Assembly: GCA_024275415.1 (NCBI GenBank)
Contig: JAJRZD010000042.1
Location: forward strand, 1 to 64,000
Direction: 5' to 3'
Length of the DNA: 64,000 bases
Source: an archaeon
GTDB taxonomy: Archaea > Asgardarchaeota > Thorarchaeia > Thorarchaeales > Thorarchaeaceae
In this document: positions 16,848 through 25,231 of the stretch, in pieces
Layout: each line of letters starts with the position of its first letter
Position numbering within the stretch: the first letter of the stretch is position 1
Notes under the pieces: generated by a model
What the model was told of the DNA's origin: nothing
What the model saw: only the letters and a program-made list of their open reading frames with translations
The model's database searches: none
Made by a program: the position numbers and the translations under genes

Positions 16848-18416
16848 TTGAGAGAAGATTCGATTCGACCGTCTTGCCAAGAGTGTGAGTCAAATCGTGC
16901 AACCCACTACTGTGAAGATTGTGGTGCTGTCTTATGTATGGGCTGCCTTGAGAGCAAGGAAACAGAATACCTGCTTTGCAGAGAGTGTCACACGAACCTC
17001 GGCGACATGACAAAGGAAAGCAAGATCAAGTCCTGTCCGGAGTGTGAATCAGAGGAAGTAGGAAAGGGAAGAAAGGTCGAAGAGATATGCCCTCAATGTC
17101 ACTCGTTGCGAATCCAAAATATCGAAGAGAAACGAAGATCAATAGCCCAACAACTGCGTGCTGCAATCAAACAGCTCCATTATGGGCATACAAAGATACG
17201 CGAGTTCAACAACGCTCTGACTGCGGCTAAGAGACTGCTCTATTCACTCAGGATGGCCAATTTTCTCCACTACAAATGGCTTGAGGACAACATTGAGAGC
17301 TTGCAGGAAGAAACGGTGGCATTGAAGAACCGAGTTATGAACCAAGCAGAGATTGTTGCCAAACGGATCGCAGCAGAAACCAAAGGTCTCATCGACTACA
17401 CCAGATGGACCACTGAGCAGTTCCCGTTCATTGAGGGTGTCACAAACAGAGTGATGCAGATTGGTGAACGGTACAAGAGGAATGTGGATGATGCCTTGCA
17501 GACGGCTAGAGCTGCTCTTGAAGATATCACAAAGCAGTTAGAAGGTCTCGATTATTACAGAAAACGATTTGCTGGGTTCTACGAGGTCACGGAATTAGCA
17601 GTGAACGAGCTACCGGTTTGTGCCCTTCCGGATATACGGATTGCAGGAAGCGATTTCCTCCGGAATGTCAAAGCGAATGGGATACTTTACATCACCAATA
17701 GAAGAATCGTATTCATTGCAGAGATTGGTCTGATGCGCAAGAAGATGGAAGTTATCTTCGACTTCCCACTCATGTATTTGACATCTATCGAAGAGGATGG
17801 TAGATTCCGAAAGAGGTTGATACTCCGGATGAAACAGGGAGATATCAAGATAGCATGCAACGAGCAGACCCAGAAGGTACTGCCTGACTATGTGGAGATT
17901 GGAAGAAGGTTTGAGCGGTATCAGCAAACAGATCTCCAACGTGTGAGGAAAATCGAACAGACTGACACGAATATGAGCGATGTGCGAATAAAAATCGAAA
18001 CACTTGTACACTCACTATTGTCGAGTGATAGACATAGAATAGAAACAACACACACTCCAAGAGAGAGCATCCCCTATGAGAGCTACCAAAAATATGATGG
18101 GGCATATCCTCAGAGCGTGCGTCAACCATACGAGTATCCTTCAAGGCAATATGACCATCCTAGTATGAATATAAGAAGAATTGATTATCCAAGGGGTGTG
18201 AATGCCTACCAAAGAGGAGATCTACACGCCCTGCAGCAAGATGCAATGGAGCTAGAAAAAGCCATCACTGAAACAAAGGAGATGTTCAGGGCAGGGAGAA
18301 TAGTGCCGGAGGACTTCATCCGTAGATACAGAGTACTGATGAGAGATGCCTATGTAACTCAGCAGGAGATAAGGAAATTGCAACGAGGAAGCCGAGAGCC
18401 AGACTGGATGTACTAA
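16848..18416 (+). CDS. ESCRT-linked adaptor: B-box and zinc ribbon, coiled coil, GRAM/PH (GLUE-like) domain
   Basis: 522 residues. Order: a B-box-like zinc finger (Cys10, 13, 22, 25, 30, 33, 44, 47), a zinc ribbon (Cys63, 66, 81, 84), a helical coiled-coil region (about 90-240), then a GRAM/PH-like domain (about 252-355) with the diagnostic ANGILYITNRRIVFIAE strand pair. A Tyr/Pro-rich linker (about 405-455) and a charged helical C-terminus (465-512) follow. PH-type GLUE domains give eukaryotic Vps36 its lipid and ubiquitin binding, so this is the likely membrane or cargo adaptor of the ESCRT locus (inference). TTG start with GGAGG at 16836-16840. It converges on the ESCRT-III gene with four bases of overlap. 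Confidence 0.75.
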   Translation: MREDSIRPSCQECESNRATHYCEDCGAVLCMGCLESKETEYLLCRECHTNLGDMTKESKIKSCPECESEEVGKGRKVEEICPQCHSLRIQNIEEKRRSIAQQLRAAIKQLHYGHTKIREFNNALTAAKRLLYSLRMANFLHYKWLEDNIESLQEETVALKNRVMNQAEIVAKRIAAETKGLIDYTRWTTEQFPFIEGVTNRVMQIGERYKRNVDDALQTARAALEDITKQLEGLDYYRKRFAGFYEVTELAVNELPVCALPDIRIAGSDFLRNVKANGILYITNRRIVFIAEIGLMRKKMEVIFDFPLMYLTSIEEDGRFRKRLILRMKQGDIKIACNEQTQKVLPDYVEIGRRFERYQQTDLQRVRKIEQTDTNMSDVRIKIETLVHSLLSSDRHRIETTHTPRESIPYESYQKYDGAYPQSVRQPYEYPSRQYDHPSMNIRRIDYPRGVNAYQRGDLHALQQDAMELEKAITETKEMFRAGRIVPEDFIRRYRVLMRDAYVTQQEIRKLQRGSREPDWMY

Positions 18417-19039
18417 ACATCCAGTTCTCGTTCTAGAGCCTTGATGGCTTCCTCAAGCTTCTCAGTTTCATTCAACGGTTTTGCAGTCACGGAAACCTCA
18501 GCTGCGACTCCTGCCTCCGCATCAATCTCAGCCATGGCTGCTGCCAAATCTTCTGAGGTGATTTGGGCGTCCCCGGTCGAATCGAATGCCTCTGCGGTTA
18601 TCCCGCTCTCAATCTCGAATTCTTCCAGACGACGAGCAATCTCATCGACATTCTCAACGACTTTTGTGACATCTGTAGCATCGCCCAATAGGCCAAGTAT
18701 CTTCGCAACTTGATTGAGTGCTTGTGACGCCTTTGCGGTCGTTTGTGCTCGGGTCACATGAGCGAGAATCTTTAGGATTTGCAACCGGGATTTGTCTACA
18801 CCCAAGGCGAATCTTCTGAATCGAACCATCTCACTGGCGTATGTCCTATACGCCTCCAAATTGCCGGTCTTCCTAGCTCGAATTGCTCTGTTCTTTGTGT
18901 CGCGCTCTTCCTTCTCCAACTTGTTTCGTTGTCGCTCAAGCTGTTTGGCCAGTATGCGAAGCTGCGATGTCACCTCATTGATATCAGGTTTTTTTCGGCC
19001 CCATGAGAATGCCTTTCTAAATGCACCCAAAATTCTCAC
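18413..19039 (-). CDS. ESCRT-III (Snf7/CHMP-family) subunit
   Basis: 208 residues with a basic N-terminus (FRKAFSWGRKKPD), two long charged helices forming the ESCRT-III hairpin (about 18-60 and 62-105), and an acidic, alanine-rich C-terminal half. The last residues, KLEEAIKALERELDV, resemble a MIM1 helix, which binds the MIT domain of Vps4. ESCRT-III subunits polymerise on membranes and drive scission in cell division and vesicle budding. Charge pattern and C-terminal MIM look more CHMP1-3-like than CHMP4-like; this is inference. It is divergent from vps4 across a 174-base promoter region. Confidence 0.85.
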   Translation of the reverse strand: MRILGAFRKAFSWGRKKPDINEVTSQLRILAKQLERQRNKLEKEERDTKNRAIRARKTGNLEAYRTYASEMVRFRRFALGVDKSRLQILKILAHVTRAQTTAKASQALNQVAKILGLLGDATDVTKVVENVDEIARRLEEFEIESGITAEAFDSTGDAQITSEDLAAAMAEIDAEAGVAAEVSVTAKPLNETEKLEEAIKALERELDV

Positions 19040-19138
19040 CGTCTAAGAGTGGTTATGTCCTATGCTGACCTGTACACCTGTCCATTTAACATTTCGTAGA
19101 GCAAAAGAAACTGAGTGCTTGTACACGATACTTACCAG

Positions 19139-19147
19139 TTTAAAATA
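19139..19147 (+). promoter_or_regulatory. Candidate TATA box of vps4
   Basis: TTTAAAATA, 67 bases before the vps4 ATG. It would give a leader of about 40 bases. On the other strand a weaker GTTAAATGG (near 19082-19090) could serve the divergent ESCRT-III gene, so the two would be expressed from back-to-back promoters. Confidence 0.4.
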
Positions 19148-19213
19148 AGTTGGAAAACACACAAAAGAATACCGAAGTTCATAAGTATTCAACGCAAGGA
19201 CACGTGAACTAAG

Positions 19214-20443
19214 ATGTCATCAGACGGCGCTGACCGAGTCGACCAAGGTTTGAAGAATCTACTAGACAAGGCAATTGACCTTGATAACCGGGGCATGAAA
19301 AAAGAGGCATCCCGCTACTATCTGAAAGCTAGCAAGATTCTGATCAAACTGTCCAACTCGGCATCCCTCCCTTCAGTGCGCAAGCACTACTTGAAACGTG
19401 CTCAAGAGTGTGTTGACCGAGTGCGATTCATCTCGGGTATCAAGAATATCGCAAGTTACTCCGTGGATGGCTTGAGCAGGCCAGTTCCGAAGGCATCGCC
19501 CTCCGCAAGTGTAGGTGACGGAAGGAGGGCCGAGGCTATCACAGAAGAGGACGAGGATGCTAAACGTCTGAAGGACATGATTGCAGATACCATAATTTAC
19601 GAGAAACCAAACGTGAAGATGTCTGAAGTAGCAGGATTAGAGGACGCAAAACAGGCGATTATTGATGCCATAATCGCACCTATGAAACACCCTGAACTCT
19701 TCAAAGGTAAAGCAAGACAGCCATGGAGGGGAATACTCTTCTATGGCCCTGCGGGGTGTGGGAAAACTCTGATTGCAAAAGCGGTTGCGTCAGAGGTGGA
19801 TGCGACATTCTTCAATGTTTCAGCAGCAAATATCGTCAGCAAGTGGCTTGGCGAGTCTGAACGGTTGGTGAAGAATCTGTTCGAGATGGCCCGTATGAAC
19901 CAACCTTCCATCGTGTTCGTCGATGAGTTAGACTCTGTAGGTGGAGCGCGTTCGGGCGATGACGTAGGTGGAGAGCGAAGGCTCAAAACACAACTGCTGA
20001 CTGAGATGCAGGGTCTTGCCAGTGTTTCGGAAGACCGTGTTACAGTAATTGGTGCCACAAACTTGCCGTGGGAAATAGATTTTGCACTGCGCTCCAGATT
20101 TGAGAAAAGAATCTATGTGCCATTACCAAATAGGGAAGCACGCAGAAGAATCTTCGAGATTCATATGGAAGATGTCGATATCGAACCAGATGTAAACTTC
20201 GATGAGTTGTCCGACCTTACGGAAGGCTATAGTGGTAGAGATATCAGCGTAATCTGCAGAGAGGCAGCCATGGAACCAATCAGAGACCTTCAGATCTCTG
20301 GGCGCATGGATGACAATGAGGAGATAATCGAGCTGAGAAAAGTATCGCGAGAGGACTTCCTGAAAGCCATCGAGAATATCAGACCGGCAACCTCTCCTGA
20401 GGATCTGAAGAAGTACACGGACTGGGCGGAGGAGGGTTCCTAG
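19214..20443 (+). CDS. vps4: Vps4-like AAA ATPase with N-terminal MIT domain
   Basis: 409 residues. An N-terminal three-helix MIT domain (about 8-75) is followed by a linker and a single AAA+ module: Walker A GPAGCGKT (178-185), pore loop SKWLGES (209-215), Walker B IVFVDELD (233-240), sensor-1 Asn283 in ATNLP, arginine-finger segment ALRSRFEKR (291-299), and the helical lid with GYSGRDI. The C-terminal helix DFLKAIENIRPATSPEDLKK is the Vps4 signature. The enzyme pulls ESCRT-III subunits out of membrane filaments. All catalytic residues are present. It is followed by vps25 after three bases, so they form an operon. Confidence 0.95.
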   Translation: MSSDGADRVDQGLKNLLDKAIDLDNRGMKKEASRYYLKASKILIKLSNSASLPSVRKHYLKRAQECVDRVRFISGIKNIASYSVDGLSRPVPKASPSASVGDGRRAEAITEEDEDAKRLKDMIADTIIYEKPNVKMSEVAGLEDAKQAIIDAIIAPMKHPELFKGKARQPWRGILFYGPAGCGKTLIAKAVASEVDATFFNVSAANIVSKWLGESERLVKNLFEMARMNQPSIVFVDELDSVGGARSGDDVGGERRLKTQLLTEMQGLASVSEDRVTVIGATNLPWEIDFALRSRFEKRIYVPLPNREARRRIFEIHMEDVDIEPDVNFDELSDLTEGYSGRDISVICREAAMEPIRDLQISGRMDDNEEIIELRKVSREDFLKAIENIRPATSPEDLKKYTDWAEEGS

Positions 20444-20446
20444 CCT

Positions 20447-21163
20447 GTGGGCATGAAAGAGAAACGCAGGGAGAAGAAGACCAAAACGAAGGGTCAAGTG
20501 CGTCCAATAGAAGTAGAAGAGCCAAAGTCACAAAAAATAGGGGAAACATTGGCAGTGCAGCCATCCGAGGACACTACCAGTGGACATGTAGATGAAATAG
20601 TTGAGATAAAATCACACACTGAAACGGTCGCTAAATCGGAGATTGTTACTGAGCCTGAGATTATCCTTCCTTCATGGGGTGATATCACAGAATCGGAGTG
20701 GATGTATTCGATTCCGCCAAGAAAGGAAGACAGTACGATGTGGGCAGAGGAATGGGGAGATTTCCTTTTGGAGTGGGCACAGTCCAAGTCAGTCCATGTG
20801 ATCTCATTATCAACATTCCTGAAAGAAATCCCATTCAAAGATATGGTACGAAAGGTGGATGCGTTTCGCCTCATCGGGGATTGCCTAGTCAAGAAAGAAG
20901 TGGCTGATTGGCTGGACAGGGGAAGACGACAGCTCCGGATATACTGGAAGCCTCTTGAAGAGTGGGCAGATATCCTATACGAGTGGGCTCTCCAGACTGG
21001 GAACACCTTTCTGGATCTGAAGTCAATCATCATTCAAGAGGCAGATGAGGAGTTTGCCAAGCTTCCTGAGAGGGACATCGGAATCCTGTTGTCTATGCTG
21101 GTAGAGAAGGGGTCGGCGGAGTGGATAGATAAGAAGAAGTTCGCGATAAAGATCCAATTCTAG
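20447..21163 (+). CDS. ESCRT-II Vps25-like protein
   Basis: 238 residues from GTG 20447 (ATG 20453 also possible). Residues 1-70 are charged and probably disordered; 95-238 look like two winged helices of Vps25. The first ends in EVADWLDRGRRQLRIYWKPL and the second, starting EEWADILYEWALQTGNTFLD, ends in KGSAEWIDKKKFAIKIQF. These Trp-rich joins are characteristic of Vps25, which binds the first ESCRT-III subunit and nucleates filaments. The disordered N-terminus is longer than in eukaryotic Vps25. It starts three bases after vps4 and overlaps the convergent EAP30-domain gene by four bases. Confidence 0.85.
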   Translation: MGMKEKRREKKTKTKGQVRPIEVEEPKSQKIGETLAVQPSEDTTSGHVDEIVEIKSHTETVAKSEIVTEPEIILPSWGDITESEWMYSIPPRKEDSTMWAEEWGDFLLEWAQSKSVHVISLSTFLKEIPFKDMVRKVDAFRLIGDCLVKKEVADWLDRGRRQLRIYWKPLEEWADILYEWALQTGNTFLDLKSIIIQEADEEFAKLPERDIGILLSMLVEKGSAEWIDKKKFAIKIQF

Positions 21164-22092
21164 GATGAGTCCAGTATATCACGACGGACTTCTGGGGATG
21201 GTGTGTTCTCTTGAGACGTTCTTGTACGCAGTCCGGGGAAGTAGTAGCGGCCTCCAGTACTGAACCTGATGTCAGCAACAGCCATCCCAACATCTACGAG
21301 GCTGGTCAGAACCTGACGCGCGTGTTCCTCAGACCATTTGAACTGGAGCATGATCTCTTCCACGGATGTGTACCCCTTGATTGCAGCAAGATTGACTACA
21401 TCTGCTTGGTCACGCCTCAGCTCCAGTGGACGAAGCTCGACCACCTTCACACCACCGCGCAATGTCCTAATTCCAGGAATAAGCCCGTGCTCTGATACTC
21501 TATTTACGGCCTCGATGACATCGTTGTAGCTAACGGATCTGAACTGTGGCAAGCGTTTCACGACCTCAACAATGAGTTCTGCAAGGCCCATGATCCCCTT
21601 CGATGCATGGATTGTTGCAACATCTAGCACTGCCAGACCAAGCTGGTCATAATATTCATCCAGCGTCAATCCATTCAGCGACTGTTGGGGTTTCCGGTCG
21701 TATAGGTTCAGAAGGGTGGATGCGTCAGGAAACTGCTCGAAGATATGCGCACCATCAAGGAACGTGGCGACATCTATACCCATTCGTCGTAGCTCGTCTA
21801 TTTGGGTTCTAACCTCGTGTACTAGTGCTTCAGATTCCCGACGGTACGAACCAACATCGACAGCGCCAAGGTCGTATATCTTTTTCAGCTGGTCAAGTGT
21901 CGCGATTGATGCAAATAGTTCTGATTGTATGCTCTCGTACATTTGCCACTGACCTTCTGCTAGATAGACTGCACCAAGGATAGGAAACGCGGATTGACCT
22001 TTAAGGGATAGTATTATGTGGTTTATACGAAGCAGGTTGATGTCCGAATCGTCAGAGATACCATGTTTCAAATCATTCAGAGTTAAGGGCAT
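21160..22092 (-). CDS. Fusion protein: Vps28-like (ESCRT-I) plus EAP30/Vps22-like (ESCRT-II)
   Basis: 310 residues. The C-terminal half (about 180-290) is an EAP30 domain with two winged helices: VSYNDVIEAVNRVSEHGLIP, then GVKVVELRPLELRRDQADVV, FKWSEEHARQVLTSLVDVGM, and the closing RYYFPGL. The N-terminal half matches Vps28: ELFASIATLDQLKKIYDLGA followed by VGSYRRESEALVHEVRTQI and GIDVATFLDGAHIFEQFPDA, equivalent to the Vps28 helical hairpin. In eukaryotes these are separate subunits of ESCRT-I and ESCRT-II. One chain would hard-wire the two complexes. The EAP30 call is firm; the Vps28 call is by pattern and needs a profile or structure check. Confidence 0.82.
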   Translation of the reverse strand: MPLTLNDLKHGISDDSDINLLRINHIILSLKGQSAFPILGAVYLAEGQWQMYESIQSELFASIATLDQLKKIYDLGAVDVGSYRRESEALVHEVRTQIDELRRMGIDVATFLDGAHIFEQFPDASTLLNLYDRKPQQSLNGLTLDEYYDQLGLAVLDVATIHASKGIMGLAELIVEVVKRLPQFRSVSYNDVIEAVNRVSEHGLIPGIRTLRGGVKVVELRPLELRRDQADVVNLAAIKGYTSVEEIMLQFKWSEEHARQVLTSLVDVGMAVADIRFSTGGRYYFPGLRTRTSQENTPSPEVRRDILDSS

Positions 22093-22127
22093 TGAATTAG
22101 TTAGTACACGAATACTCCGAAGTCAAG

Positions 22128-22136
22128 TTTTATATC
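22128..22136 (-). promoter_or_regulatory. TATA box of the Vps28-EAP30 fusion gene
   Basis: Read on the minus strand the element is GATATAAAA, placed 36 bases before the ATG at 22092, which predicts a leader of about 12 bases. The plus-strand reading TTTTATATC could also serve the small basic gene downstream. Confidence 0.5.
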
Positions 22137-22321
22137 AGAATGATGCATAATAGGTTCTTGACGAAAATGTCACGAGGTTATTACACATTTCCGAATTGGC
22201 TCCACACCAGTGGACGCTAGTTTGAAATGCCCTCCTCGTGATGTCCGTTCTCACTTTTCTTGGTCCTCGCGGGGAGGAGGAATTCAAGTCGTGTAGTAAC
22301 CTCAAAAGAGGTGAAAAGAAA

Positions 22322-22522
22322 ATGTCAGGTCGTGTATCTTCAAGACGAAGGCGTAAAGCAAGACGAGAAATGATCAAGGATGAGTTGAGATGCTATATCG
22401 ATGCGTTTGATGACCTCATCAGCGGCTCGGAGAGAAAGAGAAACTTCACGAATCGAAAGTATAATCGACCGACAGCAAACCATAGGAACCTCGAAAAAAC
22501 ATGGATTGTTCAGCAGCACTAG
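22322..22522 (+). CDS. Small basic protein, 66 residues
   Basis: Begins MSGRVSSRRRRKARREMIKD and ends in EKTWIVQQH. It is strongly basic at the N-terminus and in the centre (GSERKRNFTNRKYNR), suggesting nucleic-acid binding. ATG 22322 has a GAGGTG ribosome-binding site at 22308-22313 with eight-base spacing and a hairpin 13 bases after the stop, so this is a plausible real gene even though no family was recognised. The frame is open upstream to GTG 22238. It lies between the ESCRT locus and aspS. Confidence 0.5.
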   Translation: MSGRVSSRRRRKARREMIKDELRCYIDAFDDLISGSERKRNFTNRKYNRPTANHRNLEKTWIVQQH

Positions 22523-22534
22523 TAAAGAGAAGGA

Positions 22535-22555
22535 GAGTGCCGATAGATGGCACTC
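22535..22555. terminator. Hairpin between small basic gene and aspS
   Basis: GAGTGCC (22535-22541) pairs with GGCACTC (22549-22555) around a seven-base loop, followed on the plus strand by a T-rich tract to 22571. It lies between convergent genes and could end transcription from both. Confidence 0.55.
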
Positions 22556-22569
22556 CATTTCCTTTATTT

Positions 22570-23928
22570 TTATGGCGTTAGTCTATCACGATCACGAGGC
22601 AGCAAGGTTGCTTCTCGGATATTATCGATATTGAGCAATTGCATGGTGAGCCGTTCTATACCAAGCCCCAGCCCTCCATGAGGAGGAGCACCGTACTTGA
22701 ATGGGTCGAGATAGAAACCGAAATTGTCAGGATTGAATCCCTTGGCCTTGAAACGTTCAACAAGGAGGTCGTAGATGTGAATGCGTTGGCCACCAGTAGT
22801 TATTTCCATCCCCTTATAGGTCAGATCAAAGCTCTCGGTCATCCCTTCATCGGTCATGCTTGGCATTGTATATGCTGGTCGGAGATCAAGAGGGTAATGC
22901 GTGAGAAACACCAAATCGGTTCCGAACTTCTCGGGGAATATCTTCCCTAGCAGTCGCTCACCTTCAGGATCAATGTCATCCGTGCTAGACAGCTCTTTCC
23001 CTTCTGCATTAAGAAGGTCTATAGCTTCTACGTATTTCACACGTTTGAACGGGGTCTTTGGGACTACTAGGTCGATTCCCAGCAGTTCAAGCTCGGCTGC
23101 AACATGCTCCTTCGTCTTCTTGAACGAGTGATGGAGCATCTGCTCTTCCATCTTCATCACATCTTCTACACCACTAATCCATGCCATCTCGAAGTCGAAG
23201 GATGTGTATTCATTGATATGACGACGTGTGTTATGCCGTTCCGCCCGAAATACAGGAGCAATCTCAAATACCCTGCCAAATCCAGCCAAGAGCATCAGCT
23301 GCTTGTAAAACTGGGGACTTTGCGCCAGGTATGCTTTCTTCTCGAAATACTTTATTTCGAAGAGATTCGCACCCCCTTCAGTAGCCTCGGCAACAATCTT
23401 TGGTGTATGGATCTCCACGAAATCATTCTGTTCTAGGAACTCACGAGCGAACCGTATCAGAGCATGTTGAATCCTGAAAATCGCATTCACAGTAGGCTTC
23501 CGAAGATCCAAAATCCGGTTATTCAGTCGGGTGTCAAGGTCGATATCGACTTTTCCTTCGACGACATCAATAGGCAGACGTTCAGATGTGTTGATTATTC
23601 GGATCGTAGTGGGAATCACCTCTGCTCCTGATGCGAGGTGCTTCGTTCCAACTACTTTACCCTCAACGGCAATCGCCATCTCTGGTTTCAAGTGACCAGC
23701 TAATTCAAAGGCATCCGCAGGCACCTTCTTCTGTGGTAGGGTCACTTGGACGGTTCCCTTCTCATCGCGAAGGACTAGGAACTTGATCTTTCCCTTATCT
23801 CGCAGGATATGAACCCATCCAAAAAGGAGAACATTAGAATCAACCAAGGATGCATTAACATCCCTGCTGAAATGCGTTCGCCGTTCGGTTCCAATAGGGG
23901 AAATACCTGCTTTTTCGTAGAAATTCAT
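22570..23928 (-). CDS. aspS: Aspartyl-tRNA synthetase, archaeal type
   Basis: 452 residues from ATG 23928 (MNFYEKAG). The N-terminal OB-fold ([20 protein letters not shown]) binds the anticodon. Class II motifs follow: motif 1 around [18 protein letters not shown], motif 2 [20 protein letters not shown], and motif 3 [15 protein letters not shown] at the end. The enzyme lacks the bacterial GAD insertion, consistent with the archaeal/eukaryotic type. Whether it also makes Asp-tRNA-Asn (non-discriminating) cannot be told here. The frame is open to 24009, but that stretch is unlike the family. Confidence 0.95.
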   Translation of the reverse strand: MNFYEKAGISPIGTERRTHFSRDVNASLVDSNVLLFGWVHILRDKGKIKFLVLRDEKGTVQVTLPQKKVPADAFELAGHLKPEMAIAVEGKVVGTKHLASGAEVIPTTIRIINTSERLPIDVVEGKVDIDLDTRLNNRILDLRKPTVNAIFRIQHALIRFAREFLEQNDFVEIHTPKIVAEATEGGANLFEIKYFEKKAYLAQSPQFYKQLMLLAGFGRVFEIAPVFRAERHNTRRHINEYTSFDFEMAWISGVEDVMKMEEQMLHHSFKKTKEHVAAELELLGIDLVVPKTPFKRVKYVEAIDLLNAEGKELSSTDDIDPEGERLLGKIFPEKFGTDLVFLTHYPLDLRPAYTMPSMTDEGMTESFDLTYKGMEITTGGQRIHIYDLLVERFKAKGFNPDNFGFYLDPFKYGAPPHGGLGLGIERLTMQLLNIDNIREATLLPRDRDRLTP

Positions 23929-23998
23929 ATGACACACCATCAGGGCTGAGATTTGATGGCGTTTACATTTCATTATGAGGCTTTTGGAATGTGTGGGA

Positions 23999-24029
23999 GA
24001 GACCCCCAATAAATCTCGACGGGGGTCTC
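23999..24029 (-). terminator. Long GC-rich hairpin upstream of aspS
   Basis: GAGACCCCC (23999-24007) pairs with GGGGGTCTC (24021-24029), a perfect nine-base stem with a 13-base loop, 11 bases after the stop of the minus-strand regulator gene and about 70 bases before the aspS start. It could terminate the regulator transcript or be a leader structure for aspS. Confidence 0.45.
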
Positions 24030-24039
24030 GAATGCCCGA

Positions 24040-24381
24040 CTACATCGGAGCTGATGTCAATACATACACCCGCTCTCTCGCGTCATCTTCATTCTCCTCT
24101 TCCACAATCAGTCCTAAATCCTTCAGTCTGCTAAGACCATAGTTGAACGTCCGAGGGGGAAGGAATGTGCTACTAATCAGATCTTGCCGGGACATCCGAC
24201 GCCGTGACTTAAGAAGCACGTAGATGAATTTCGATGACGGAGGAAGGCGTAAGAATGAGCGTTGGGCAAACGTGATCCCACCTGAGAGTTGTTGCCATAG
24301 TTTAACGTACCTCCGTGTGTTTTTGATAGCACTTGGGAAAACCTCTGATAAACTTTGGCATCTGTTCCAATGGTAAATCAT
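24040..24381 (-). CDS. MarR-like winged-helix protein
   Basis: About 113 residues from ATG 24381 (MIYHWNRCQSL). The C-terminal part is a winged helix: SSKFIYVLLKSRRRMSRQDL, then recognition-helix segment PPRTFNYGLSRLKDLGLIVE and wing DDARERVYVLT. The frame can be extended to 24462 but would overlap the divergent hydrolase gene. The target is unknown; position suggests control of itself and the hydrolase. Confidence 0.65.
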   Translation of the reverse strand: MIYHWNRCQSLSEVFPSAIKNTRRYVKLWQQLSGGITFAQRSFLRLPPSSKFIYVLLKSRRRMSRQDLISSTFLPPRTFNYGLSRLKDLGLIVEEENEDDARERVYVLTSAPM

Positions 24382-24418
24382 AAGAGCGAGAGCACCCACT
24401 GAAGCATTGGTGAGGTTT

Positions 24419-25081
24419 ATGCAATACGAGAGATTGCAGCTTGCAATTGAGGGCCATAACAAGAGAGAGATGATGGCGACATTCTACAGGCAGAAGACCG
24501 ATACTGAACAGATAGCCATTGTTCTACCGGGGCTGCATTACAATTCAGATATGCCCCTGTTGTACTATTCCATAGGAGCCCTTCTGGAGGGCGGACACAA
24601 CGTACTGGATATCAAAACGGGCTATGCGGATCTGAAGGAATTCCAATCAATGCAGTCTGCTGACCGGTTGGAATGGATGCGCAAGGATGCTGAGGCAATC
24701 TATCGGACTATCGAGGAACTAGAGAACTGCTCAGTTTCAGTAATCATCGGAAAGTCGTTAGGAACAATTCTTATGGGACATTTGCTCAAGATACATGAGG
24801 GAGCGAAAAGGAGCAAGACATGCTGGCTTACGCCTCTCCTAAATCATGACTGGCTTCTTGAACAGATGCTTTCTCAAGAAGGACATTCGCTCATTGTGAT
24901 TGGAACTGCGGACCCATTCTATGATAACAATGCTATCAGAAGGCTGGAAGGACTGGACAAGTGTGATGTGCTGATAGTCACGGATGCAGACCATTCCATG
25001 AATGTGCCAGATGGCACAGTGGAATCAATTGAACACTTGAAGGCAATAATCAGCAGGATACGTGGTCTCGTGAAGACATAA
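24419..25081 (+). CDS. Alpha/beta hydrolase
   Basis: About 220 residues from ATG 24419, which has GGTGAGG just upstream; TTG 24407 and GTG 24410 are alternatives. An oxyanion-hole loop VLPGLHY comes first, the nucleophile elbow is IIGKSLGT (Ser in GxSxG), the acid is in IGTADPFYD, and the catalytic histidine is in DADHSMNVP. The full Ser-Asp-His triad is therefore present. There is no signal peptide, so it is cytoplasmic. The substrate is unknown. It is divergent from the MarR-like gene. Confidence 0.75.
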   Translation: MQYERLQLAIEGHNKREMMATFYRQKTDTEQIAIVLPGLHYNSDMPLLYYSIGALLEGGHNVLDIKTGYADLKEFQSMQSADRLEWMRKDAEAIYRTIEELENCSVSVIIGKSLGTILMGHLLKIHEGAKRSKTCWLTPLLNHDWLLEQMLSQEGHSLIVIGTADPFYDNNAIRRLEGLDKCDVLIVTDADHSMNVPDGTVESIEHLKAIISRIRGLVKT

Positions 25082-25137
25082 TCGCATTCTCATTCACATA
25101 GCGAACGAGAAATCTAGCACCATACACTCCCTATCGC

Positions 25138-25144
25138 TTAAATA
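25138..25144 (+). promoter_or_regulatory. TATA box of the small four-helix membrane gene
   Basis: TTAAATA inside GCTTAAATAG, the same core as before the Yip1 gene. It is 94 bases before the ATG at 25232, which has GAAGGAG at 25217-25223. Confidence 0.45.
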
Positions 25145-25231
25145 GGATGGCAGTGGTATATTGGACACATCGGAACGTGGTTGCTAAGAGTTCCACATTT
25201 CGAGTAAATATAACCTGAAGGAGTTGCAAGA

